Assembly (NCBI GenBank): GCA_964402115.1
Contig: CAYOBW010000275.1
Location: forward strand, 1-9,976
DNA: 9,976 bases
Source of the DNA: CAYOBW01 sp964402115
GTDB taxonomy: Bacteria > Verrucomicrobiota > Kiritimatiellia > UBA8416 > CAYOBW01
Reading direction: 5' to 3'
In this document: positions 1 through 6,717 of the stretch, in pieces
How the letters are laid out: each line of letters starts with the position of its first letter
Position numbering within the stretch: position 1 is the first letter of the stretch
Made by a program: the position numbers and the translations under genes
The notes under the pieces: generated by a model
What the model was told of the DNA's origin: nothing
Seen by the model: only the letters and a program-made list of their open reading frames with translations
The model's database searches: none

Positions 1-178
1 AGATGATATCATCCTCGCGCTCGCGTAAGTCATCGCTGACGTAGCTGCCGCTGACCCGTTCCAAGGTGTCCATTTCCACTTCGGCCACCCAGGGCTCACG
101 GACGAATCCCAGCAGCAAATCCGCAACCATCACGCGATGGGCAAACACTCGCTTGTAACCCAAATCCTGCTGTCCCAT
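1..178 (-). CDS. Rpn-family recombination-promoting nuclease/putative transposase, N-terminal part (cut by window edge)
   Basis: Reading the minus strand from the ATG at 178 gives 59 codons, open to the window edge. The protein starts MGQQDLGYKRVFAHRVMVAD and continues through LLLGFVREPWV and LERVSGSYVSDDLREREDD. This matches the well-known start of Rpn/YhgA-like proteins (PD-(D/E)XK nuclease superfamily), which open with a YK.LF.H..MV.DLL.GFV segment followed by VSGSYVSDDLREREDD. Family members cut DNA and promote RecA-independent recombination. They are usually about 270-350 residues, so some four fifths lies outside the window; its catalytic core cannot be checked. There is no Shine-Dalgarno before the ATG, but a TATAAT lies 7 bases upstream. 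The gene runs divergently from the polysaccharide genes and is probably unrelated to them. Family assignment is by motif recognition only. Confidence 0.8.
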   Translation of the reverse strand, partial: MGQQDLGYKRVFAHRVMVADLLLGFVREPWVAEVEMDTLERVSGSYVSDDLREREDDII

Positions 179-185
179 GTCTAGG

Positions 186-191
186 ATTATA
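186..191 (-). promoter_or_regulatory. Putative -10 box (TATAAT) of the Rpn gene, leaderless geometry
   Basis: The minus strand reads a perfect TATAAT at 191-186. Only seven bases separate it from the ATG at 178, so a transcript would start at or within a couple of bases of the start codon. The absence of a Shine-Dalgarno fits leaderless translation. The hexamer 17 bases upstream is a poor -35 match (TGCCCA, three of six). Confidence 0.45.
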
Positions 192-337
192 GCCGACAGA
201 GCGGCGTTTGGGCAGACTCGTCTGGCTGTCGAGAGCCGTTTTCGGGGCAAGTGCCTGAATTCGCCGAACCTGGATCCACCGGCACGGGTCCGCCGAGGAC
301 CTCAAAAATCCACCGCTTCGAAGACACCTGTCCTTGC

Positions 338-513
338 CTTGGGGCAGTGCTAGAATATCCCCCTACTACAATAATCGAGCCGTCCTGGACCAGGAGATCG
401 ACCAACAACTCGCGGAGTTCGAGCGGCGTCGCGGGGCTTCGCTGAACTCACCAGGGCGACAACGACTATGGGCCCTGGGGAAGTCCGGTCTGTTGCGAGC
501 GAGTTCACCATGA
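338..513 (+). pseudogene. Frameshifted C-terminal remnant resembling a DUF433-type antitoxin
   Basis: Two frames join to give one plausible protein end. Codons from 338 read LGAVLEY up to 358. After the run of five C at 359-363, the frame starting at 364 reads YYNNRAVLDQEIDQQLAEFE and continues with RRRGASLNSPGRQRLWALG to a TGA at 511-513 (49 codons). The pattern AL.YY.NR..IDQEI is typical of the C-terminal helix of DUF433 proteins, the antitoxin partners of DUF5615/PIN-like toxins. The join is out of frame at the C run, and no DUF433 N-terminal domain is visible upstream, so I call it a decayed fragment. A sequencing error in the C run would explain the frame change but not the missing N-terminus. 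The family name is a recognition call and could be wrong. Confidence 0.4.
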
Positions 514-626
514 AAACCACGCCTTGGATTCCACCCGCCGGTCGTGACGCATTCTTGTTCCCGACACGGACGCATCTGGCTGCCGGTCTGATACTCGTGG
601 CACTTGCGGGTTTCTCGACAACATAA
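510..626 (+). CDS. Possible 38-residue hydrophobic small protein or leader peptide
   Basis: An ATG at 510 opens 38 codons ending in TAA at 624-626. The product starts MKTTPWIPPAGRD and ends with a hydrophobic stretch, HLAAGLILVALAGFSTT, like a signal peptide or single membrane segment. Its ATG overlaps the TGA of the upstream remnant (ATGA at 510-513). Its stop lies 10 bases before the GTG of gene 1, and that gene's Shine-Dalgarno begins within the stop codon region. This packing would suit translational coupling. No clear Shine-Dalgarno precedes the ATG, and such short ORFs arise by chance. It could also be a relic of an older signal peptide for gene 1. Confidence 0.25.
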   Translation: MKTTPWIPPAGRDAFLFPTRTHLAAGLILVALAGFSTT

Positions 627-630
627 GAGG
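625..630 (+). promoter_or_regulatory. Shine-Dalgarno AAGAGG that fixes the gene 1 start at GTG 637
   Basis: AAGAGG lies six bases before the GTG at 637, an ideal spacing. The longer reading from a TTG at 604 has no such signal and would put eleven extra residues, several of them basic, before the signal peptide. Confidence 0.55.
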
Positions 631-636
631 CGAAAG

Positions 637-3600
637 GTGTACCGCTATTCCCTCACAACGTTGGTCTGGGCCGTCGCGGCCGTTGGTGTGTCTCCGCTCT
701 TCGCGGAACAGCGTCCCGCGGTGGCGCACTGGAGCCTCGATGGCGACCTGCTGGACCGTTCGGGCCGGGGGAACGATGCGTTCGCGACGTCCCCGTCCTT
801 CACGGCCGGGCACAGCGGCCAGGGCCTGCGGTGCGGTCAGGGCGCGGTCGTCGTGCCTGACAGCCCGGAGCTGCGGCCGGCACCTGGACTGCGCGTCGAA
901 TGCTGGGCTAAACTCGATGTGATCGGGACCAGTTGGCAGCCGCTGCTGATCAAGGAGGGCGAATACCAGATCCGTCTCGACCCGCCGCGGGAGGGAGGCC
1001 GGTTTTCGTTCTTCCTGCATCTGGACGGCTGGGAGCCGCGGGTCCGTTCCAACACCATGGCCAAGGTCGGCGTCTGGTACCACCTGCTCGCAGGCTGGGA
1101 CGGAAACGAGATCTGGCTCGACGTCGATGGCCAGCGGGCAAGCGTACCGCGGTCCGGGGTCCCCGTTGCGTCCCATGAACCGCTCGAACTTGGCCTGTTC
1201 GAGGGTGTCCTGGACGAGGTACGGATCGAGAACCCCGGCGCCCGGAATTCCGGTGTAGCGCAATGGTTATTCGACGGCAACCTCCGCGATTCGTCGAAGA
1301 ACGGATACCATTTGGTGGGAGAAAGCGGTGATTTCGTGCCTGTTCCCGGCGGACAGGCGCTCAAATCGGGATCCGGAAAAGTCCAGACTCCGAGCCATCC
1401 CGAGTTCCAACTGGCGCCGGGGCTGCGTATTGACTGCTCCGTGTATTTTGAACAAGTGCCAACCGAGAGCCGCCATATCGTCCGGAAGGATGGGGAATAC
1501 CAACTCCGCGTGAATCCGCCGGAGGAAGGGGGAGGTTTCGCTTTCTTCGTGAACCTCGACGGCTGGGAACCGCGTGTGTGTTCGGACGAGCGTGTGGTGC
1601 CGGGCCGATGGTACCGGCTCACGGCCAAGTGGGACGGGCGTGCCCTGACGCTGGACGTCAACGGCCGGCGCGCCCGCGTGACGCGGTCGGGGATCCCGAA
1701 ACCTACCGGCAATCCCCTCGTGGTCGGCGGTCTCGGTGGGTGGATCGATAACCTGACCGTCGAGAACCCCAGGCTGCCGACCCTGCAAGTGCGTGACGTG
1801 AGACAGGAGCATGCCATCCTGTGCGCCGGGCGTCCAGAGAAGCTGACCACGTCGATTCGCAATGTCGGGATGGACGCCGGGCAAGTGGTCGTCAGTCTCG
1901 AACTGCCGCCGGGCACACGCTGCCTGGACGAAGCCGTCCGTGATCTTGGCGCCATGCCGATGGGTGCCGAACGGGTGCTCGAGTGGTCCGTGCGGGCCGA
2001 TGTGGCGAGTCTCGGCGCCGCCGAAATCCGGGTGACCGCCACCGGCAGTCCGCCCGTGACGGCGCGGCATCCCCTGGTGTTCTTCCCGAGCGAGGATGCC
2101 TTGCCGGCGTCCGCCTCGGAAAGTTTTACGGCCGCGAAGGGGACCCTCGCCCCACTGGGGAGAGGGCAGGGTGAGGGGGCCGATGAACCTCACGCGGTGA
2201 CCTATTACGTCGACAGTGCGGCGGGCAACAACAGCAACGCGGGCACGTCGCCGAATGCGGCCTGGCAGGATTTCACGAACGTCAATGGACGGACCCTCGG
2301 TCCCGGCCAGCGGCTACTGATCCGGCGCGGGAGCATCCTCAACCAAGAACTCACCGTCTCCGCCTGCGGTACCGCGGACAATTGGGCGGGAATTGGGGCG
2401 TATGGCACCGGCCCGCGCCCCGTCATCCGCCGGAACTGGGACATCGCCGACCGCTGCGTCCTGGTGCGGAACCCGAACTTCCTATGCATCCGCAGTCTGG
2501 TCGTGTGCCATGCCGCCAAGGGCTTGGTTGTCACCTATACGGAAGCCGGGCATCAGGGACTGGTGATCGAAGACTGCCTCGCCCATCACATCGAGGGCCT
2601 CTATCGGCCGAACAGTCACGGGATCCCCGAATGGCGAGACCGCCAGGGGCCTGCAGGAGACGGAGTCAACGGCTCCGCCGGAATCGCGATCACCGGTGTG
2701 ACGGCCACGGATCTGGTGCTCCGAGACTGCGAAATGTTTCAGACATCCTCGGGATACTTTGTCCGAGGCGACGACGTGATCGTCGATCGTGTCTACTGTC
2801 ACGACAATTACGTCCACAACACCTCACCCCATCCGTTCCTGGTCGGCGTCCGCCGCACGGTTCTGCGAAACAGCATCTTCGACGCATCGGGGTGGCATGC
2901 CAGTGCCGGTACAATGGGCATCATGCTGGGCGATCCCCAGGGCCTGATCATCCGGAACTGCATCTTCCGGAACCAGCCGGATTCGGGCAGCCATGACGAG
3001 GGCGGCATTGATTTCGAAAACAGCGGGAACGGCTGCCTGATCGATCACTGCACGTTCGAGAACAACGCCGGGGCCGCGATCGAGGTCCTGGGCCTGAAAT
3101 CGCCTCAAACCACCAACATCGAAATCCGGGATTCGCGCTTCATCAAGAACAACACGGCCAAGAAACTGGGACCATCCGAAGTCTTTATCTGGGGACGAAC
3201 GCCCGACGCGGCCGTCTGCTGCAGCACGGGGACGATCCACGGCAACGGCTACGTCACGCTCCCCGGTGTCGAGTTCTTCGTCAACGAGGCCCCGAAGCTG
3301 ACATCTTGGACGCTGCGCGACAATACTGCGTATGCAACGGTCGAGGAAATCGAAAATGCGATGCCTTTCAACCGGCCCCCGCTTGTGGACGCCGGGGCCG
3401 ACGTCCGGACTGACCGCCTGAAAGTTGCCCTCGCCGGGAGTGTCACCGACGATGGAAAGCCCGCGGGCAAATCGCTGTCGATTGCGTGGGAAGTCCTCGA
3501 AGGGGCCGGCAGCGTCACGTTCGACGACGCGCATGGACCTCGCTCCGTGGCCACTTTCGAGAGGCCAGGAGACTACCTCCTGCGTCTGGTGGCCGATGAC

Positions 3601-4155
3601 GGCGAGCTTTGGCTCAGTGACATGGTTGTCGTGCATATCCTGCCTGCGGGCACGTCCGTCGCCGCGGGCTGGGAGTTCAACACGCCCTTGGACAAGGAGG
3701 GATGGACCGAGGTCAACCCCGGCACGCGCGTCCAGCAATGGCCGGACCCGAACTGGCCGACCACGTCCCATCCAGTGAAATACGTTGCGGGAGGGTACTA
3801 TGTCCTTGCCATCGAGGACAGCTCAGATGCTCACCTGCTCTCCTCCGACCGCATCGGGATCGATCTGATCGGTCAGGAGACCGTCACCCTCAGGTTCCAG
3901 AATCACACTCGGTCGACCGGCATGCGGCTGCGGTTCACGACCGAAACGGATTCGGTCTGGGACGACGCCAAGAGCCGGACCTTTACCGTCGTTGCCGACG
4001 ACAACGGTTGTCGGACCTACGGTCTGGACATGTCCGTCGTCGCCGCGTGGAAGGGTCGTCTGAGGCAACTCCGGCTGGATCTGGCCACAGGCGAACCAAT
4101 CACAGGGACATGCCGGTTCGACTACGCCTGGATCACTCGGCCCCAACCCAAATGA
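637..4155 (+). CDS. Large secreted multidomain beta-helix protein with tandem LamG domains
   Basis: This is a 1172-residue exported protein that probably binds and perhaps cleaves a polysaccharide. Residues 1-23 form a Sec signal peptide ending SPLFA. Residues about 30-200 and 206-375 are two LamG/concanavalin-like domains, recently duplicated: both contain GEYQ.R..PP.EGG.F.FF and LDGWEPRV. Residues about 388-485 resemble a NEW3/CARDB bacterial Ig-like domain. Residues about 500-515 are a Gly-rich linker encoded by a palindromic repeat. Residues about 521-911 are a right-handed parallel beta-helix starting VTYYVDSAAGNNSNAG, with rungs such as IRNCIFRNQ and IDHCTFENN. Residues about 911-1006 look like a PKD domain (VDAGADV, SVTDDGKP, LRLVADDGE). 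Residues about 1008-1172 form a beta-sandwich typical of the C-terminus of such proteins. The start is GTG 637, chosen for its Shine-Dalgarno and the signal peptide. No catalytic residues can be assigned. It could be a lyase, a hydrolase or a purely adhesive protein. Confidence 0.88.
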   Translation: MYRYSLTTLVWAVAAVGVSPLFAEQRPAVAHWSLDGDLLDRSGRGNDAFATSPSFTAGHSGQGLRCGQGAVVVPDSPELRPAPGLRVECWAKLDVIGTSWQPLLIKEGEYQIRLDPPREGGRFSFFLHLDGWEPRVRSNTMAKVGVWYHLLAGWDGNEIWLDVDGQRASVPRSGVPVASHEPLELGLFEGVLDEVRIENPGARNSGVAQWLFDGNLRDSSKNGYHLVGESGDFVPVPGGQALKSGSGKVQTPSHPEFQLAPGLRIDCSVYFEQVPTESRHIVRKDGEYQLRVNPPEEGGGFAFFVNLDGWEPRVCSDERVVPGRWYRLTAKWDGRALTLDVNGRRARVTRSGIPKPTGNPLVVGGLGGWIDNLTVENPRLPTLQVRDVRQEHAILCAGRPEKLTTSIRNVGMDAGQVVVSLELPPGTRCLDEAVRDLGAMPMGAERVLEWSVRADVASLGAAEIRVTATGSPPVTARHPLVFFPSEDALPASASESFTAAKGTLAPLGRGQGEGADEPHAVTYYVDSAAGNNSNAGTSPNAAWQDFTNVNGRTLGPGQRLLIRRGSILNQELTVSACGTADNWAGIGAYGTGPRPVIRRNWDIADRCVLVRNPNFLCIRSLVVCHAAKGLVVTYTEAGHQGLVIEDCLAHHIEGLYRPNSHGIPEWRDRQGPAGDGVNGSAGIAITGVTATDLVLRDCEMFQTSSGYFVRGDDVIVDRVYCHDNYVHNTSPHPFLVGVRRTVLRNSIFDASGWHASAGTMGIMLGDPQGLIIRNCIFRNQPDSGSHDEGGIDFENSGNGCLIDHCTFENNAGAAIEVLGLKSPQTTNIEIRDSRFIKNNTAKKLGPSEVFIWGRTPDAAVCCSTGTIHGNGYVTLPGVEFFVNEAPKLTSWTLRDNTAYATVEEIENAMPFNRPPLVDAGADVRTDRLKVALAGSVTDDGKPAGKSLSIAWEVLEGAGSVTFDDAHGPRSVATFERPGDYLLRLVADDGELWLSDMVVVHILPAGTSVAAGWEFNTPLDKEGWTEVNPGTRVQQWPDPNWPTTSHPVKYVAGGYYVLAIEDSSDAHLLSSDRIGIDLIGQETVTLRFQNHTRSTGMRLRFTTETDSVWDDAKSRTFTVVADDNGCRTYGLDMSVVAAWKGRLRQLRLDLATGEPITGTCRFDYAWITRPQPK
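2140..2180 (+). repeat. Palindromic dispersed-type repeat inside gene 1
   Basis: CCCTCGCCCC (2144-2153) and GGGGAGAGGG (2157-2166) are inverted copies with one mismatch around an ACT centre, followed by a purine-rich tail GCAGGGTGAGGGGGC. Read on the other strand this gives the ...CCTCACCCTGCCCTCTCCCC... type of repeat that I recognise as commonly dispersed in intergenic DNA of planctomycetes and some proteobacteria (recognition, not a search). Here it sits in frame and is translated as GTLAPLGRGQGEGADEP (residues 502-518), between the Ig-like domain and the beta-helix. Confidence 0.6.
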
Positions 4156-4249
4156 GACGTTCGATTTACCCCGCGTCGGCTTTCGCGCGACCAACTCCTT
4201 GATGATTCCGACCGTCTCCTCGGCGGAGTGTTTGGGCGTCACCAAGTAG

Positions 4250-4375
4250 TTGCCGAAGATCGCGAATCGCAGGGAATTGATGAAACAAACATCGGCGGCC
4301 CTCGGCGGCCTCTTGACGGGCTCGCTGGTCCGCGGCGATGATTCAACCGGCCATGACGGTTATATGTCCGAGAAG
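4250..4375 (+). pseudogene. Orphan Tat signal peptide, remnant of a lost exported protein
   Basis: From a TTG at 4250, directly after a TAG at 4247-4249, the frame reads MPKIANRRELMKQTSAALGG and then LLTGSLVRGDDS. This is a textbook Tat signal: twin arginine R7-R8 in RRELMK, a mildly hydrophobic Ala/Gly/Leu stretch, then a polar region. It closely resembles the start of planctomycete Tat-exported hydrolases. The frame stays open to 4594, but after about residue 40 the translation looks like no domain, and it runs out of frame into gene 2. None of the other two frames continues a recognisable protein. I therefore read it as the 5' end of a gene whose body was deleted, and end the feature where plausible coding fades. 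A small 114-residue exported protein is the alternative. Confidence 0.45.
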
Positions 4376-4470
4376 CGTTGGGGGCTGCTCGGGCGGAATG
4401 CCCTGGCCATGGCTCACGAGTGCCGAAAACCAAGCCTTGCCCCTTTGCTTCACTCGGTTGGTCTTGCCAT

Positions 4471-4476
4471 GAGGAG
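4471..4476 (+). promoter_or_regulatory. Shine-Dalgarno GAGGAG of gene 2
   Basis: GAGGAG lies eight bases before the ATG at 4485, which confirms that start and its signal peptide. Confidence 0.7.
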
Positions 4477-4484
4477 ATCTCACC

Positions 4485-6572
4485 ATGACACGAACGGTCT
4501 TTTCCTGGGGATGCCTCATGTTCCTCACCTGTATCGGCACGGTGACCGCCGCGGAGCAAGCGGCGGCCGATTTCTACGTTTCGCCCGAGGGTAACGACCA
4601 ATGGTCGGGAAGGCTGCCGCAGCCCAGGCCGGACGATAGCGACGGCCCTTTTGCCACCCTCGAGCGCGCACGGGACGCGGTCCGGAAACTCCGCGCCGAG
4701 TTGATTTTGGAGCGGCCGGTCACGGTGATGCTCCGCGGAGGCGTCTATCGGCGTATCGCGCCCCTCGTCCTCGGGCCCGAGGATTCCGGCTCGCCCGAGA
4801 GCCCGGTGATCTACCAGCCCTATCCGGGCGAGAAGGCCGTGATCAGCGGCGGTCGAACGATCACCGGCTGGAAGCCGGGGCCGGACGGCGTGTGGACGGC
4901 CGGACTGCCCGAGGTCAAGTCCGGAGCCTGGACCTTCCGGCAACTGTTCGTCAACGACCAGCGGCGGTCCCGGCCGCGCTGGCCCAAGCAGGGGACGCTG
5001 ACGGCGGCTGGAGCCCCGCAGATCGATACGAGTGGCTGGGTGGGCAATCTCCCGGCCGACAGCGACCAGTGGTCCAAGCGGACAATCCAATTCCGGCCAG
5101 GCGATTTGCGGCCGGATTGGACCAACCTGGACGACGTCGAGGTGGTCCTGCTCCAGTTCTGGATGGAGGCCCGGCTGCGGATCCAGCGGATCGATCCGAA
5201 CAAGAGCGTGGTGCTCTTCACCGGCGGGAGTTGGCGACCGCTCACTTGGTCCTGGGGCTACTATGTGGACAACGTGTTCGGAGCCTTGGATGCGCCGGGC
5301 ACTTGGTATCTGGACCGCAAGCACGGCATCCTCTCCTACCGTCCTGCTCCCGGCGAGGAAATGGAAAAGCTCCAGATCGTGGCGCCGGTGACCGAGCAAC
5401 TCGTCCGGCTGGAGGGCGACCCGGGCGCGGGGCGATTGGTCCAGCATGTGATCCTGCGCGGGCTGAGTTTTGCCCACACCAACTGGACACTGCCCGCCGA
5501 GGGCTGTGCCTACATCCAAGCCGAGCTCCCCCCGTCGGCCGCGATCCACGCCGACGGGGCCGCCCTGTGCCGGATCGAGGCGTGCGAACTGGCCCACCTC
5601 GGCGCCTGGGGCATCGAGCTACGTCGCGGATGCCGCGACAACACCATTGTGCGGTGTACGATCCGCGACGTGGCCAACGGCGGGATCAAGATCGGCGAGC
5701 CCGACCGTTGCGAACGGGACGTCGACGAGACTCGCGGCACGCAGGTCTCCGACAACCGCGTGTTGGACGCCGGCCAGGACTTCCTGGGCTCGTCCGGAAT
5801 CTGGATCGGTCAGTCCGGTGGCAACACGATCTGCCACAACGAAATCGCCGGCCCGCTGATGTGGGGCATCTCGGTCGGTTGGAACTGGTCCTATTTCCCC
5901 TTGAACCGGTCCCGCGACAACTTGATCGAGCAGAACCACGTTCACCACGTGGGTACGGGCATTCTGGGCGCCCACGCGGGCATCTACGCCTTGGGGACCT
6001 CGCCCGGCACCGTGATCCGCAACAACCACATCCATCACATCTTCCACGCGGAACGCTGGCCTGGGGCGGGTGAAGGGATTATCCTCGACAACGGTTGCTG
6101 CGGGATCCTCGTCGAAAACAACCTCGTTCACGACGCCGTGGCCGGCGGGTTCGGCACCAACTTCAACTGCTTCGGCAACTTGATCCTCAACAACGTCTTT
6201 GCCTACGGCAAAGAGTACCAGTTGACCGTTTACGGTGACGCGCCTAGTGGCCGGCCCCAACCCAAGGGCGAGCTGTTTGCGCGAAACATCATCCTGTTCC
6301 GCGAGGGACCGCTGATCAAGGAAGAGGACTGGCCGGAATTCGCTACGCTGTGGGACTACAACCTCTACTTCCACGAAGGCGGCGAGCCGATGCGTTTCAT
6401 GAAGTACTCGTTCGACGAGTGGAAGGCCAAAGGCCTCGACGAGCACTCGCTGGTGGCCGATCCCCTGTTTGTCGACGCAAAAAACGGTGACTTTGGTCTA
6501 AAACCCGACTCCCCGGCGCTGAAACTGGGGTTCAAGCCGATCGACGTCAGCCGCGTGGGACCTCGGGAGTAG
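4485..6572 (+). CDS. Secreted right-handed parallel beta-helix protein, GH141-like
   Basis: This 695-residue exported protein is probably a glycoside hydrolase acting on plant- or algal-type polysaccharides. A Sec signal peptide covers about residues 1-23 (ending TVTAA). The mature protein begins DFYVSPEGNDQWSG and PFATLERARDAVRKLR, then AVISGGRTITGW and FRQLFVNDQRRSRPRWP. That order is the hallmark of the large beta-helix family that includes GH141 (founder BT1002, with fucosidase and xylanase members). An inserted beta-rich region spans about 150-310 and contains GTWYLDRKHGILSYRP. Helix rungs span about 319-600, with repeats such as IRNNHIHHI and VENNLVHDA. The C-terminus has the family ending ADPLFVDAKNGDFGLKPDSPALKLGF. 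It appears full length. Family membership is firm. The exact substrate is unknown, and membership in GH141 proper, as opposed to an unclassified sister group, cannot be decided by eye. Confidence 0.9.
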   Translation: MTRTVFSWGCLMFLTCIGTVTAAEQAAADFYVSPEGNDQWSGRLPQPRPDDSDGPFATLERARDAVRKLRAELILERPVTVMLRGGVYRRIAPLVLGPEDSGSPESPVIYQPYPGEKAVISGGRTITGWKPGPDGVWTAGLPEVKSGAWTFRQLFVNDQRRSRPRWPKQGTLTAAGAPQIDTSGWVGNLPADSDQWSKRTIQFRPGDLRPDWTNLDDVEVVLLQFWMEARLRIQRIDPNKSVVLFTGGSWRPLTWSWGYYVDNVFGALDAPGTWYLDRKHGILSYRPAPGEEMEKLQIVAPVTEQLVRLEGDPGAGRLVQHVILRGLSFAHTNWTLPAEGCAYIQAELPPSAAIHADGAALCRIEACELAHLGAWGIELRRGCRDNTIVRCTIRDVANGGIKIGEPDRCERDVDETRGTQVSDNRVLDAGQDFLGSSGIWIGQSGGNTICHNEIAGPLMWGISVGWNWSYFPLNRSRDNLIEQNHVHHVGTGILGAHAGIYALGTSPGTVIRNNHIHHIFHAERWPGAGEGIILDNGCCGILVENNLVHDAVAGGFGTNFNCFGNLILNNVFAYGKEYQLTVYGDAPSGRPQPKGELFARNIILFREGPLIKEEDWPEFATLWDYNLYFHEGGEPMRFMKYSFDEWKAKGLDEHSLVADPLFVDAKNGDFGLKPDSPALKLGFKPIDVSRVGPRE

Positions 6573-6638
6573 GGAGCTGGCACCAAACGGAGATTGGGCC
6601 GTCTGGTGTTAGGGATGATGTTTTACGCTTTTCGCTGG

Positions 6639-6680
6639 GTGCCACTGGCTCCGCCAGTACACTGGCGGAGCCAGTGGCAC
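6639..6680. repeat. Perfect 20-bp inverted repeat with nested mini-palindromes
   Basis: The left arm at 6639-6658 and the right arm at 6661-6680 are exact reverse complements separated by only AC. Each arm is itself a small hairpin: ACTGGC-TCC-GCCAGT at 6644-6658 and ACTGGC-GGA-GCCAGT at 6661-6675. The element lies between genes 2 and 3. No T run follows on the plus strand, so it is not a standard intrinsic terminator, although it could still stabilise or attenuate mRNA. It resembles a REP-like dispersed repeat. Confidence 0.8.
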
Positions 6681-6705
6681 AACCGGAATATCCCAAATGA
6701 AACAA

Positions 6706-6711
6706 AGGAGG
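6706..6711 (+). promoter_or_regulatory. Shine-Dalgarno AGGAGG that fixes the gene 3 start at ATG 6718
   Basis: A perfect AGGAGG ends six bases before the ATG at 6718. The upstream in-frame ATG at 6697 would place this motif inside the coding region as an Arg-Arg pair, and it has no Shine-Dalgarno of its own. Confidence 0.8.
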
Positions 6712-6717
6712 AGCGCA

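Larger units (their letters stand above)
4156..4484 (+). other. Intergenic region between gene 1 and gene 2
   Basis: These 329 bases contain no intact gene that I can support. The right-hand part carries the orphan Tat signal peptide (from 4250) and the Shine-Dalgarno of gene 2. I see no stem with a T run, so no simple intrinsic terminator for gene 1, and no convincing -35/-10 pair. Confidence 0.5.

Noticed and set aside
348..356. Extended -10 promoter TGCTAGAAT for gene 1
   Set aside because: It lies inside the antitoxin-like remnant, has no matching -35 at 16-18 bases, and is about 280 bases from gene 1.
604..636. TTG at 604 as the start of gene 1
   Set aside because: There is no Shine-Dalgarno, and the extra eleven residues are unlike a signal-peptide N-region start. 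GTG 637 has AAGAGG at ideal spacing.
837..2042. A 401-codon minus-strand ORF antisense to gene 1
   Set aside because: It is a shadow of the strongly supported LamG-coding frame in GC-rich DNA. Its translation is rich in Arg, Ser and Pro and has no domain-like pattern.
4160..4293. Minus-strand stretch reading FAIFGNYLVTPKHSAEET
   Set aside because: It looks protein-like at first sight, but it is antisense to the Tat signal remnant. It has no start with a ribosome binding site, and it continues into the antisense of gene 1's end without a recognisable family.
4239..5597. A 452-codon minus-strand ORF antisense to gene 2
   Set aside because: It covers the N-terminal half of a clear beta-helix gene that has its own Shine-Dalgarno and signal peptide. 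The antisense translation looks random and rich in Pro/Arg/Gly.
6639..6680. The nested palindrome as an intrinsic terminator of gene 2
   Set aside because: No T run follows the stem on the plus strand. The bases after it are AACCGGAATA, so it lacks the second half of a terminator.
6697..6717. ATG at 6697 as the start of gene 3
   Set aside because: The perfect AGGAGG at 6706-6711 serves ATG 6718 and would lie inside the coding region if 6697 were used.
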